Shown: positions 10,073 through 23,640, numbered from the stretch's first letter. The stretch is DNA of 64,000 nt from Labia minor (GCA_963082975.1 OY720344.1:94741228-94805227); one strand, 5' to 3'. The notes: a model not told the origin generated them from the letters alone. Program-made: numbers and translations.

Positions 10073-13000
10073 GTACTCGAGCTAACTAACGCCCTTTTAT
10101 AATAAAATTAAAAAAAAACAATTTCTAAAAATTTAAATTTCAAACAAATAAATTATAAATATTAAAATTTGCCCAATGGATTTTATGAAATTATAAAAAA
10201 AGAAATGAATATTTAACATACCGTAAGTTTTTTATTAATTCAAATAATAAATATTAATAATTTATTATATTCCTTTATATATGTGCATTAGGTTTTTTAA
10301 GTCAAAAAATATTTATATATTTAAAGACAAAAAGATTTTTTTCCATTTAAGTGATATCAGTTTAGTGATATAAATAAATTTTATTAATGAAGGAGGTAGG
10401 AGAATATATCTCTATTGTATATAAAATCAAAGCCTTAGCTTTATATATTGATTTTTATTTTTAATTAAAAATTCGAGTATATTATTTTTGATATTTTTTT
10501 ATAAATTAAAAATTTATGTAAGGAGTCCATCATGAAAAATTTAAAAAAATAATATTTTCTAAAGTAAACAACGATTCATTCAAAATCGATATCCCTGGAA
10601 TAAGAAGTAATATTTAAGAAACTATTTTAAACCATTATTAACCATCATATTAATCTCTAAAAAATATCAGGGTTTTATTAGACTGAGCTTCTAAAAGATG
10701 AGCTCCACAAATTTGAAGAACATATCTTAATCCAATAATTTATCTATCCTTCCCCTTTATTTTTTTTTTTGGTATGGTAAATTTATGATATTATATTCAT
10801 ATTATTATATATTATAATAAATCTAATATTGAAGAAATTATAATATTATGTTTAATTTATGCTTGAATTTTGGATTTAATTTCTCCAGCAAATATCATGA
10901 CTTTTAAATATTTTTTTTTACATTTAATTCAAAATTCAAAATTTATAATTGTTATTGACCTTTTTTTATAAATATAGATAAAAATTATTTTTAATATTTT
11001 ATTTAAATTTTAAATATTTTAGAAATCTTGTTATATAATATTTTGATCAAACGAAATTGAAAGAGGTATATCTAAAATAGTTATTTTTTTCTGTAAAGAA
11101 AATAAATAAAAGTTCCATTAAATTAAAAATCCAATTTGGAAAACCTTAAAACAGCTTAATTTGTGATTAAATAAAAAAAATAATGGTACTATTTATTATA
11201 AAGATGACTAGTTAATAATGTTACAATTCAAATGCAGTAAATTAAATAAGAGAATATTTGATTTTATAATTCGATAAACTTTTGGACGTTTCGTGACGGT
11301 TATGGTTAAACAAATAAATAATACTTAAATAAATAAATATTCGTGTATTTTTTAAAACTCAATAAATTCAAAGAAAAATAAAAGATTGAAATTAGGACCG
11401 GTTATATACACACTGTATATAATTTGAAAAAAGGGGGAAATAATATATAACAATAATTTTCTTTAATTACTAATTGAATCAAAAAAATGTGACTGCATTT
11501 ATATATATAAGTTTAGTTCAATAAAAATATTTGAATTTCTAATTTAATATTTCATAAATTCAGTAAATAATTATATAATTTTATATATTATATATTATAA
11601 GTATATAATAAAAGTAACTATACAAGAATATAAAAGAAAACGTTAAAAACACTATGATTTAATAAAATAAATTTAACTTAGATAAGAGATATTTTGTTTT
11701 ACAAAGCTTTAAAGAAGGAAAGGATGAAATGAGGAAAGAAAGTCCTCTTCTAAGATTAAATCAAATAAAATGCTTCTTGTTTTTTAATTATTTGAAAACA
11801 AATTTTGAATTTACAAGTGGTTTAATAAATAGTTTTCTTATAATATAATTTTGCAATTGATTCTTTCGTTTGAAATAAACAATATTTTTATACTATAAAA
11901 ACATATAAATAATAGTTTTATATGAATAGATATTATCAGTCGTTATTTTTATTTAATAACTAGTTTACATTTAATATTGACAACAAACCTTAATAAAATC
12001 TTTAAATTATAATTACAAATAATAATTCTTCTCTTAATAAATGCATTCTAGATTCTAGCTTATTTATTGATTTGATACAATGAAAAATGTATTATAGAAA
12101 ATACAAGGGAATAACAAGATTTATTTCATCAATTTAATTGTGTTCCGATATGAATTAAAGATCAAATAATATAGATAGGAAAATAATTTTTTAGATTAAG
12201 ATATGATCAAGCGATGAATTTAATTTAATACAAATGCAATATCTTTATAAAATATATAATCAAATCTTTCACATTGGATATTATGTGATATTATTGATTT
12301 ATAAGGTCATAGATCTTATTACAGAAGATTCAGTATTCTTCCGGTGGACTTTATAAACTCGGCCTCCTCTCTATCCTTTCCATCGCTTGAATAATTAGAG
12401 AAATAATTTTTCTCATTGAAATGGAATTTTAAATAATATATATAATATAATATACCTCTTCCAATTAAGATCTCGAGATCTTACTTGATAATTTATAAAA
12501 AAAAATAAATTTAATTTTATTAAAATTATCAAAATAACAAATATTCTATTTGTAAATATATAATTCATTAATAATTTAAAAATTCAATAATTATTTTTAT
12601 TAAAGTTGGTACCGTAATAGGAAAAGAGTTGTTTTTTATTTATGTATTGTATTTTACGCTATCCTCTTTTTGAAAATTTACATTTCAATTGTTGGGTTTT
12701 AAAAAGGAATAAATTATTTGTGGATTTTTTTTTTTTTTAAATATTTTTAATTAAAAAAAAACTTTATTAAAAGGGGAAAGGAATCTCAGCCTAATAATTT
12801 TAAGCCTATCTTTGAATTGGGTTTTTATTAATAGTAATAATTGAATTTAATTAATTTAAAGTAAAGTGACTTCTGCAAAATTTTTGATTGTAAGGCGTCA
12901 ATAGAATTTCTTACTATCATTAATTTTACTATAGATTATAAAAATAAAAAACTATACGAATACAAATATACAAATACAATCGTAATACAAAAATTATACT

Positions 13001-13993
13001 CTGTTTTTTTTCAAAAAGGTACATCTTATTTAAATTAACATATATTTTTAAAGAAATATTATTTAACGTTATGTTGACTTTTAGTAATATAAAAATAATT
13101 TAAGAATATAATGTCTTTATTTTCAAATAGTATTCTAAAATGCATGTATTAATTTATATATATATATATAGATATATAGGAAATGTTGAAAAAATAAATT
13201 TAAAGATAAATATATTAACTTATATTAAAATACAATATTAATCATTAAATTGTTTTTAATGATGGTATCATTTAACTTATTTCTACATTAACTTAATGTT
13301 ACCTAACTAATTTTCTCAATCAAAGCATTCCTTTAAAGTTAGCTTATTGCTTTTATGAAATCGAATACCAATTAATAGAAGTAGATATCAAGATAATTAA
13401 TGATTAATTCCCATAAAAGTTTTTTAAACTAATAAAATTTTAAAACATTCTCTTAATGATGTTCATATAGAAAACGAATTAAAAAAGAAAAAAATAGATA
13501 ATTTCAAACGTTTTCATTAATGAATAACTAAAAAAAAATTTGAATATTTAATTTTTAAATTTAATGATTTCTAATCTTCTTATAAGTGTTTTTTTTAATG
13601 AACTCAATTATTGAAAACAAATATTTTAAAAATTCAAATTATAAAAGTATTCAACAAATATTCTTTACAATTAATTTTAGTATTTTCAAGATAAACTATT
13701 TTTCTTTCTACTAGTCGATTGATTTTATTCAATAACTCAACAATAACTCAACAATATTTTATGGAATAGTTTATATGCCTATTGATATTCTCTTAAAGCT
13801 ACATATTATAAGTCTTGTATACCAATTTTATATAAATTCATTTCTAATAATGTAACAAATAAAATATTAGATAATGATTAATAGATATAATAATTTCAAA
13901 GATCTTAGTATGTTTGTGACTTTTCCTATCTGTGACTTAATTTTTTTTAACTTTTAATAATAACATTAACTCTAATAAACAAAAGAAAAAAAT
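10073..13993. other. kinase intron 1, proximal part: AT-rich, nothing seen
   Basis: Very AT-rich DNA with no plausible exon, tRNA or recognisable repeat terminus. It forms the first 3.9 kb of the 21-kb intron (10073-31068) inferred for the kinase gene. Confidence 0.5.
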
Positions 13994-14812
13994 CTGGAGT
14001 GTCTCCATTCGGCTATCTCGCAAATTTGAATTGAATTAATTAATATATATTACATTTATAAGACGCCATTGAGTGAGAGATTAGCCTCACTGTCTCACAT
14101 TCACATGGTCCCGGGTTCAAGTCCCGGGCCTGGCAAAGGAATATGTCTAGCTGGGGACTATGGGACGGAGTCAACCCAGCCTCCGGGTTCAACATTGGGG
14201 AATAGCTACTTGATAAAAAGTAGCGCCTCTGATCAAGAAAATCAAGGTAAAGGTTGATAGGGCTCGTTCATCTGATCATAGGACACCTAGTTGATATAAC
14301 CAACTTGATAGGCGTTGTCCTTGCGTAGGACGTACAAAAGTCAGAGGTTTTATTTTTATATTATATTTATAAATTAAATTTAATTAATTAAATTATAAAT
14401 TAAAATTAATAAATAATATTTATTAAACCAGCGTGAGTTTGGCTCTTTGATAATGGCACCACATCCCGTGCTGGCGCGTGATTGCCAGTCAGTGTATAAA
14501 AAAAATTAATTCCGGTACTTTCAGCGATTCAATTAAGCTGAAATACTATGTATAGCAGTTTTATACAATTTTTAATCATTTCTCAAAAGTTGACAGAAAA
14601 CTACGAATGCCCGCGAACCAAATTTCATTATTCTAGCTCAAACCGTTTTTACGTAATCTAGTCTACATACTCTCTCTCTCTCTCGGGGTTCAGTTCACAC
14701 ATACACAGACATTATTCTCAACCTTAGTGAAAATGACTCAAAACGTATACAAACATCAAAATCTCGACATCGAAAATTTTCATGATCGCAATACTATCTC
14801 TGGCGAAATAGT
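13994..14812 (-). mobile_element. helentron-like element, copy 2, interrupted by a SINE
   Basis: The plus strand starts CTGGAGTGTCTCCATTCGGC (terminal hairpin) then CTATCTCGC. It ends with ACTATCTCTGGCGAAATAGT at 14793-14812. The middle carries the family blocks AAACCAGCG and GGCACCACATCCCGTG and a short (TC)n/(CA)n tract near 14670-14705. A tRNA-derived SINE splits it at about 14060. Confidence 0.65.
14060..14357 (+). mobile_element. tRNA-derived SINE with target-site duplication
   Basis: GGTTCAAGTCC at about 14112 is a good pol III B-box, set in a perfect T-arm-like stem (CCGGG/CCCGG). About 40 bases upstream GAG...CTC can form a D-stem. The 3' body is about 230 bases and GC-richer than its surroundings. 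The flanks read TATTACATTTATAA on the left and TATTATATTTATAA on the right, one mismatch, consistent with an aged target-site duplication. It lies inside a helentron-like copy, so it inserted later. A related fragment is at 23867-23935 on the other strand. Confidence 0.7.
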
Positions 14813-15201
14813 AAAAAATTAGCTTCTTTTTAATTGGTTTACATAAATAAAATAATTTCATTAAAATATTTTCTGGTTTATATTAAGCATGGTTGATTCG
14901 TTTTAAATTGTTTCATTTATACAATATATATATTAATATAGATTAACAAGTATTACATGTTGATATGAATTTTTTAAGGGGTATGCCTGCAATCTCAACC
15001 AATATTTCCAACCCCTTTGCAAACCACTTCTTCTAACCCACCTTGCGATAGATGCCCAGGGGACTACTCTTTTGCTCTATGGAAATAAGAATAATCTTAT
15101 TTTTAAAATTGATAAATCACAATTTACAAATATCATTGTTTCTATCGGTTTATTCTCAATTTCAATATTTTATTAATTTCTTCCAAAAGCCTCCTATTTT
15201 T

Positions 15202-15587
15202 ACTATCTCGCCACGACGTTTTCATTTTTCTTCCTCTGAAATGACCGTAAAAATAAAGATATATGTTTGATAGTTTTTCATGTGATTAAAAATTATATAA
15301 AACTGCTATAGAATTTCAGATTGATTGAATCACTGAAAGTACCGAAATTAATTTTTTAAATTTTGACTTAAAAATGAAAGTATATGTTTCAAATGTAAAT
15401 TTAATATATGTTAATTAATTAATTTAATTGAATAACAATCCTATACTGTAAATTCAAGTTATTTAATTAATTAATCCAATTCAATTATACTTAATTTATA
15501 ATTAATTAAATTTGATTTAAATATATAATATATGTGTTAATTTAATCCAATTCCAATTTGCGAGATAGTGGATAGGAGACACTCCAG
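15202..15587 (+). mobile_element. helentron-like element, copy 3
   Basis: The head is ACTATCTCGCCACGACG. The tail has TTTGCGAGATAGT followed by a degraded hairpin ending GAGACACTCCAG. The central block GATATATGTTTGATAGTTTT matches the other copies. Part of the core is deleted. Confidence 0.6.
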
Positions 15588-15940
15588 ATTTTTTTTAATG
15601 TGAATTCTAATAATTTTTTTTACTTTGCTTTAATAAATTATTTGTTGAGATTTTAATTCCAATGAGAATTAAACATATGTATATTTTAACATGATGAATT
15701 AACAAAAAAAAGTGCAGTTATAGAGAATTTGTTTAGAAAGGTGTTTATTTTAGATATATTATAAATAATTTTATGAATAGAGAGAAGTGAAAAGAAAATT
15801 ATTATACAATATACACTTTTACAAAAGGATCCGAATGGAATTAATTATAATAACAATAAAAATATAAGAAGAAATAATAAGATTTTTTCATAGAAAATAA
15901 TTAATTTTCACTTCTAAATTATTTTGATTTTAGTATAAAG

Positions 15941-16130
15941 ATGAGAAGTGCTTTTGCGTTTGTGTTGTTGATGTTATTAAAGTTGAGCTGCCGGCTGGGT
16001 CTCCTTGCTCCTTTTACGGCGAGGCGTGTTTACCACAACCGAAAATGACCAGAACACTCGGCGGCCTAGCCTATCTAGGCTACATTCGTTTTTCCTAGCC
16101 TATCCCAAAACCCTCTCCTCATTCTTCAGG
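15941..16130 (+). other. GC-rich island with a 35-codon signal-peptide-like frame
   Basis: An ATG at 15941 opens a frame that ends at TGA 16046-16048. Its start, MRSAFAFVLLMLLKLSC, is a basic residue followed by a hydrophobic run like a secretion signal. The rest of the island (16049-16130) is GC-rich with no frame continuing. I do not recognise it. It could be a small secreted peptide, a first exon, or part of a repeat. It lies inside the long kinase intron. Confidence 0.2.
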
Positions 16131-16273
16131 ATGTTTGGAGTAAAAAAAAATGCAAACTAGGAATTACCTTCACTAGCTTATGATAAAAAATAATATAAGT
16201 AAAAAAAATGACAAAGGTTGCAATTTAGAAAAATATACTTCTATAATATAATATAAAATATAAGAGACATTTA

Positions 16274-16275
<2 letters not shown>

Positions 16276-16317
<42 letters not shown>
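16276..16317. repeat. (TA)n microsatellite
   Basis: A run of about 20 TA units. The flanks 16140-17520 are AT-rich with no gene seen. Confidence 0.9.
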
Positions 16318-16320
<3 letters not shown>

Positions 16321-17526
16321 AAAAAACACTTAGGTATATTTAAATTATTTTCACTTAATTAATGAAATAATATACATCTTATTGAATTTGTAAATTAAAT
16401 CATTTCATTTGTTCCGGTCATTTATCAAATATCTTCCGGCTTTTAGAATATTTGATTATTGCGAAAAGGTAAGGCTATTAACCTATATCTCGCGGCTAAT
16501 CAAATTATTAATGAATGTGAAAAAAAATAAATATTTGAAAATAACATTATCATAAAAAAATGTCATTGTGGAGGCAAAATGAAACCTTCATGGAAAAATG
16601 AGGTCTTTATTTTAAATTATTCTAATGAACAAAAATTTTTATCAATTTATATATCTATTTATTTATTTTTTATTTAAAATTATATTTTTTTCTTAAGATT
16701 TTTAAATAAAATAAATATAGGATATATTTTTATTTAAAAAATAAATAATTTATTTTTGACTTTAATGTAGATTATACTTATATATATATAAGTATGATCG
16801 AGGAAAAAATTCTTAATTGTAAATCTATGAAGATGATGTGTTTTGATGATGAAATTTTTTCGTGTTTTACTGTTGAAGGTCTTTGGACCAAGGTCAAAGT
16901 AAAAAGACCTTCCTTTCTTTTGATTTCTGAAAATCTGTTTAATAATAACATTTTGATCCTTTGTACCATGTGGGTTGACTGGTGAATAATAAATAATATT
17001 CGACTAATCATTTGACTAGTTAAATATTGTTTTGAAATTGTTTTTTTTTAATTTTATTAGAGAAAAAAATAAACAAAAGTACTTAATTTATTAAGTAATT
17101 TTAGTAAATTAACAAAATTTCAATTTATGTTATTTATAATAGATAAATTTTCATATATTCATAGAATCATCCGAATTATATTATTTAAGTAAAATGTAAT
17201 TGTAATTAGTAAAATTTCCAAAAAATAAATTAAAGTAATTATTTATTATCGAATATTTATGCTCGACTGATGATAAGAAAAATGTTCTAAAAATTATAGT
17301 TTCTTTTATTGTTTATTTTTCAACAAAATATTCTGAATATATGAACCTTGACTTAATTTTGTTCCATTCTCGTATCTATAAGCCTATTTTATTTCAATAA
17401 TTTTATTTTATTTTACAAGGAAGATTATACTCATTAAATAATTTTATATTTTTTTTTATTTGTGTATTTATATAGAAAACACTTTATATTCTAAGAATTT
17501 TTCGTTAAGGAATATTTATAAATATA

Positions 17527-18203
17527 CAGTGTGCCCCACATAAGACTGGGCCGACAGATAACATGCAGACAACATACACGTATTCTATTACCGATATTAT
17601 TATATTTATTTTTTATTTATGCGTCCAATAGCCTTTATAATGAGTCCCTTTATTACAGGCGGTGTTGAAAGTGTTGTTCTTCATCATTCAAACATTCCTG
17701 GCATCTTCTAATGAAATTGCCATTCACATGCATAAGTTCTTGTTGTGTAATGTTTCTGTTGTGATATTGTTTTTAAGTCCTTCCATGGTGTGAGGATTAT
17801 TTCTGTAAACTTGATTTTTTAAGGTTCCCCACAAATAAAAATCATACACCGTAAGATCCGGGAAGCGAGGAGGCTTCTTTGAGATTACCCTATCATCAAA
17901 AACCACCTCTATGTCTTGCAAAGAATGATATGCAGTATGAGCTGTGGCAGAACCCTGTTGGAAATAGGCATATCTTAACTCTTTGTCTGCAAACTGTTGG
18001 AAAAAATTCACAAACTCACAAATCCAGAATCCAGAATCCTGTTAAAATAGGAATATCTTAATTCATCGTCAGTCAACTTTTGAAAAAATTCACAGACTCA
18101 CAAATTCTAGCAACTCAAGTGAGCGTGGCTACTCGTAGCTACGAAGGAGTTAGTGTTATTAAATACACTACTTGAAGCGCGCGCCGGCCCAGTCTTATGT
18201 GTT
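17527..18203 (-). mobile_element. mariner-like element, decayed
   Basis: The ends carry the inverted repeat CACATAAGACTGGGCCG. The minus strand encodes a transposase C-terminal fragment at 17724-18011 with QQGSATAHT (the catalytic Asp is replaced by Gly) and PDLTVYDFYLWG, followed by the mariner-type KNQVYRNNP block. The 5' half is lost, and part of the remaining sequence is duplicated in tandem near 17960-18110 (TTGGAAAAAATTCACA-type units). It cannot encode an active transposase. From 18204 to 20811 I see AT-rich DNA only. Confidence 0.75.
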
Positions 18204-20811
18204 TATATATAAGGCAAAACTGAGAGAATTGACGCACAATTTGGGTTTTTACTAAATCTTAATCGCTAATACCTATTATTACATATTTTTGGCGTTAATG
18301 GTACCTAGGACTATTAGGTATTCATAGTAAAAATTACAACTTTATTCTTAAAATAACAACTACTAAAAATAAAAAAGTAGACTTTTCTGCAATTTCCCTA
18401 ACAGGGATGGTGATATTACTTATGGGAAATTACATGTAAAACAAAAATAAAAACTCATAAGGATGAAATGTTTAAATATTTAATTAGATAAGTTTTAAGT
18501 ATTAAAAAAAGTCCATTACTTAAATAATATATTTATAGAAGTCAATGATTATGAATATTTCCCTTCTTATCTTACTAAATTGTTTGGGGGGTTCAATTTT
18601 TGAATCTTAAGCTAAGCTAAACGCACGTCTTTGCATACACAATTAGTTATCACTTCTTCGACATAATTTGTGGATAAATAAGTCTTAATATTAATTTTAA
18701 AGAATGCACTAAAAACGTAGAATTAGTTTATTCTAAATTTTTGCAAAAATTGCAAAAGAAAACTAACTATGAGCCTTTGAAATAAATATGGTGAAAAATT
18801 GCTTGTATTGATCTTAAAAATCTGCAAAACAAATACTCCTTATACGATTAAATAAAGCTTAATCTGGTCGTATATGGCCAATATCGTACTGCAATGCTTT
18901 TCGCACACCAAAAGGATTGGTTTTCGAAATATAGAAAATACATTAAATCTCTAACCTCGTCATATCCCTCGGTTTTACTTTATCCTAATTAACATATTTT
19001 CTAAGAGCATTAAAAATGATAATGATTCAATTAATTTTATTAAAAAACTATATGTAAAAACTGATAAGTACACAATTCTTTTTCTTTGTTATTACTGATT
19101 AATTAGTTAAATTAGTTATTAGTATTAGTATTAATTAGTTAAATAAAGTCAAAATATAAATTTTATATATAAATAGGAAAAATCTTAAAATTAAAATGAC
19201 ATACATATATAAAATATTTTTAAAATTTAATAAAATATGAATTAATTTTTAATTAGATCTGATTGTTCAAAATATAGGGGAATCCATCCAACTAAAGATA
19301 AAATATTACCAAAAGATTCAATACGATATTATTTTGATTGGATTTTTACTTTTTTTCATTTCAAAATATAATCTTATAATCTTGATAGAACTTAGAGAGT
19401 TTTTTCTCTTTATTATTAGTTAAAGAATTTAAAATATATGTTGTCCCCCTAAGTTAAGTGATATTGATAAGAATAATAAAATAATTATTAAACTATATAA
19501 TTTTTATTTTATAAAATATTTAATTCTTTACACAAAAATTTAAAATATATTTTTGATCTTTTATATTACACAGCCTTAAGTATATAGGATATATTAAATC
19601 AATTTAAACAATTTCTGTATTATTATAAGAATAACATAAAATCTAATATTATGACTTATCTGATATTATTGACTCATTTCTTTTTAGGCAGCTTTAGAAT
19701 TGATATATTAACTTAAATATTCTTTTATTCTCACGAGTGTTAAGTAGTTTATTCCTAAGTAAAACTTAAGTATTGAAAATGAAACGATGGTATTAACATA
19801 TTTGTCAAATTTACTTCTGTTCTGACACATATTTATAATGCACCAAGGAACAAATCTAACATACAAATATATTATCGTTATTAAAATGCATTACAACTAA
19901 AATAAAATATTTAAATAATTTGTATTTATTTTATAGCAATGTATGCTTTATAAGTTGACATGATCAAGCAAAAATGACGATTTGGAATGAGCGTTTGTAT
20001 TTCTATTAGATTTCAATTTTTCTCTTAGTATTAAAAAAAAACAAGTTATAATATATAGCCGTTGTCTGAATATCCAAATATGTTAATTTGGGGAATTGAT
20101 TTATGTATTATAAAATAAAATTTTATAATTAATGTATATTAAGGTGAAAGACAAAAATATACCACAATTAATTATTTAATATTTAACCTGGATTTTAATT
20201 CATAAATAGCACTGTCAAAAGATTTGAATAATTTAGGTAAAATTTTATATTTCCTGTATTTATCTTTCTTTAAACAAATCTACATACAACCAGGTATAAT
20301 GAATTACAAATAAACCTCTTGTCTGATCTAATCTTATTATATTAAATTAAATTAAAATTAAATTATTTTTTTTCTTTTTATCTATTTATTAATAATTTTT
20401 TGAGCTTGAAAATTGTGTATATGATTTTTATGAAATTTACATATTTGGATTTTGATGTGAAGTTTCTGTAGATGTCTGTATAGGTCTCATTTACAGGAAA
20501 AGTAATTTTAATTGTTTTTTTCTTAATTAAAGTAATTAACAACAGGTGTAAATAAATATCCATATCGTTACAATAATTCAAGGTTGCTTTGAATAATATT
20601 CATATTTATATATTGTATATTATCATTAATATTCATATTAGTATTAATATATATATATATATTATAATTATTATAATAATTATTTTTTTAAGAAAATAAT
20701 CTATTATTACTGAAATTGATATTCATTTAAAATGATAATTAAAGAAAATTTTATTTACATTAAAACATTTTTTAAATAGATTCTAAGATTATAAGAACTT
20801 AAAGAAATTAG

Positions 20812-21461
20812 CTGGAGTGTCTCCACTCGACTATCTCGCAATTTGAATTGGATTAAATAACATAATATATTATATCTAAATTAAATTTAATTAATTATAA
20901 ATTATAAATAATAAATAATAAATATTAAACCAGCGCATGTTTGGCTTTTTGTTGATGGCACCACGTCACGTGTTGGCGCGTGAGATTTGCAGTGTTAAAA
21001 AATTAATTCTGGTAATTTCAGCGAATCAATCAAGCTGAAATTCTATATATAGCAGTTTTATACAATTATTAATCATGTGAAAAATTATCAAACATATATC
21101 TTTATTTTTACGGTCACTTTAGAGGAAAAAAAATCAAAACGTTGTAGGTAATGACCCTCTTCCGGTTGAGCTACATTTCTCAAAAGTTGATAGAAAACTA
21201 TGAATTTTGAATAATGTCCATGTACCAAATTTCATCATTCTAGCTCAAACCGTTTTTGCGTAATCTTGCCTACATACATACACACACACATACACACACA
21301 CATACACACATACACACACACATACACACATACACACACACACACAGACATTTTTCTCAACCTTAGTGAAAATGATTCAGGAACCTTCAAAACGTATAAA
21401 AACATCAAAATCTCAACATCGAAAATTTTCGTGATCGCAATACTATCTCTGGCGAGATAGT
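20812..21461 (-). mobile_element. helentron-like element, copy 4 (best preserved)
   Basis: The plus strand begins CTGGAGTGTCTCCACTCG, a hairpin GGAG-TGT-CTCC, followed by ACTATCTCGC. It ends ACTATCTCTGGCGAGATAGT at 21442-21461. ACTATCTCGC and GCGAGATAGT form a 10-bp inverted repeat lying inside the hairpin end. A (CA)n microsatellite lies at 21278-21350. Near 21150 the minus strand contains TAGCTCAACCGGAAGAG, which resembles a tRNA D-arm/A-box. About 650 bp, non-coding. Confidence 0.7.
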
Positions 21462-21795
21462 AAAAATTAAATAATAATTATTAAAAATAAAAATGTATAC
21501 TATTTTTTAATAATTTTTGTGGATATTGTTAAAATAGATATTAGTATTTTTATAAATAGTGTCGAACATGTATGGACATGGGGTGGGCATCGTATGAATA
21601 GTGCGGAACTTTACATAAAATTTTATAGTTTTTTTATATAAAAATATAATTTCTGGATTTTTTTTGAAAAGAAATTAATGATCTATTTTGGGGATTCCCA
21701 ACGGGGTCCAGGACTATAGAGCTTTGAATAGTCGACAGAACCTGAGGGGGTTTTCGGAGTCGATAAAATTTCGTCTTTCAATTACTATAAATTAG

Positions 21796-23137
21796 CTGGA
21801 GTGTCTCCACTCGACTATCTCGTAAATTTGAATTGGAAAAATTAACACATTTATTATATTTAAATTAAATTTAATTAGTTATAAATTATAAATTAAAATT
21901 AATAAATAATCTTTATTAAACTAGCGCATGTTTGGCTCTTTGTTGAAGGCACCACGTCATGTGTTGGCGCGTGAGATTTGCAGTGTTAAAAAATTAATTC
22001 TGGTACTTTCAGCTATTCAATCAAGCTGAAATTCTATATATAACAGTTTTATACAATTTTTAATAATGTGAAAAATTATCAAACATATATCTTTATTTTA
22101 CGGTCACTTTAGGGGAAAAAAAATCAAAACGTTGTAGGTAGAGGGTTACTTTTCTCGGGCTATTTTCGTTCCCGGGAATCGGGAAATTTTAAAAATACAT
22201 TTCCCGGGATTCCCGGGAAATTATAAAAATACTAAATTTGAGGTGGAAATTGTAAAAGTTTTACGAAAAAGTTAAATAAATGTTGTTTTTCCAAAAAATA
22301 AAATAAATTTAATTCAAAAATAAAAAAAAATTCAGTAAGATAATATATAATCATCAAAATATAACATAAACATAATTATTTTCTTTTACTTGTTTATAAA
22401 ATAACATTTTAGAAACGAGAGGCAATCGAGGGAAATGTCGTCTAAAACTGAGATCCTTCATATTAGAGGAGTAACGATTATTCCTGTTTATCCTGTCACT
22501 GGACACTCGAACAGTGCAGTCGCTTGATAACGATTGCAGAAGTAGCAATCGAAACGTTGTGTATATGTTTGTATTTTTTGAATAAATTTACAATAACAAA
22601 TATCAATATGTGGTTTAATTTACAAAATTCCGTTATAAAAGGAAAAAAAATTATAACAAAAGACAAATGTATGTATGTACACTTGTATTTTATATTTATT
22701 ATGATTATTTCAGTTAATAAATAAAGATTTCGGTATCGGCATCATAATCAGCATGAAAAATAATTTGTTTTGTTTTCCCGGGAAATGTTTCGTTTTTTTC
22801 CGGGAAACGGGAAATAAAAATTGAGGTTTTCCCGGGAATTCCCTGGAATAACCCACTAGTTGTAGGTAATGACCCTCTTCCGGTTGAGCTACATTTCTCA
22901 AAAGTTGATAGAAAATTACGAATTTTGAATAATGCCCATGTATCAAATTTCATGATTCTAGCTCAAACCGTTTTTGCGTAATCTTGTCTACATACACACA
23001 CACACACACACACAGAGAGACAGACATTTTTCTCAACCTTAGTGAAAATGATTCAGGAACCTTCTAAACGTATCAAAACATCAAAATCTCAACATCGAAA
23101 ATTTTCGTGATCGGAATACTATCTCTGGCGAGATAGT
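21796..23137 (-). mobile_element. helentron-like element, copy 5, split by a hAT element
   Basis: Same termini as copy 4, from CTGGAGTGTCTCCACTCG at 21796 to ATCTCTGGCGAGATAGT at 23137, with a (CA)n tract near 22994. The sequence preceding both copies 4 and 5 is AATTAG. The core is interrupted at 22139 by a 720-bp hAT-like element; removing it restores the copy-4 order. Confidence 0.7.
22139..22858. mobile_element. hAT-like element nested in helentron-like copy 5
   Basis: Termini are TAGAGGGTTA and (inverted) TAGTGGGTTA, flanked by the perfect 8-bp direct repeat GTTGTAGG (22131-22138 and 22859-22866). Several TCCCGGGAA blocks lie near both ends. A minus-strand frame around 22354-22548 might be a decayed transposase tail, but I cannot identify motifs with confidence. 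Non-autonomous as seen. Confidence 0.75.
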
Positions 23138-23509
23138 AAAAAAAGTAAAAGATTTCTTTACGAAATAAAAACTAAATAAAAAAAGTAAAGCCAAACAATT
23201 GCCATGTGTCGTGCTAGCCTCCATCGTAGTACTATTTATTAAAGTTATATTTATTATACTTACTGTGTCGTTTACTCAGACGGTGGCTCAAAACTTTTAT
23301 ATTTACACATCTTCAATAAAGAAGGAATTACTTTCATATTGAGGGCATTTAGAAATGTTTAGACAGATATAAGTTTTATTATCCAATATTAAATGTACAA
23401 GTGTCAACTACTGCTGGACTGTCAACTACTAGTATATTTACACTACTACTAATGTAATAAAAATGTTTACTTTGTTGTAAAATTGTTTAAAATATAATCT
23501 ATTACAGGG

Positions 23510-23640
23510 GTTATTAACCTGTTTTATCAAAGTGCCAAACGAAAGTTCGACATTTCTAGGCGGACTGCAGACAAAAAAACAACTTAAAAGTAATCAATTG
23601 TCCCGCAGAAAGTTTAGGATACCAATAAAATGATATTGTA
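23510..23640. repeat. possible hAT terminal fragment
   Basis: CAGGGGTTATTAACCTG at 23506-23522 resembles a hAT terminal repeat, but the opposite end and a target duplication are not visible. Confidence 0.3.

Noticed and set aside
16778-17011. Overlapping open frames on both strands.
   Set aside because: No domain, no splice signals and no compositional difference from the surrounding AT-rich DNA.
21266-21460. A His/Thr-repeat frame.
   Set aside because: It is the translation of the (CA)n microsatellite inside a helentron-like element.
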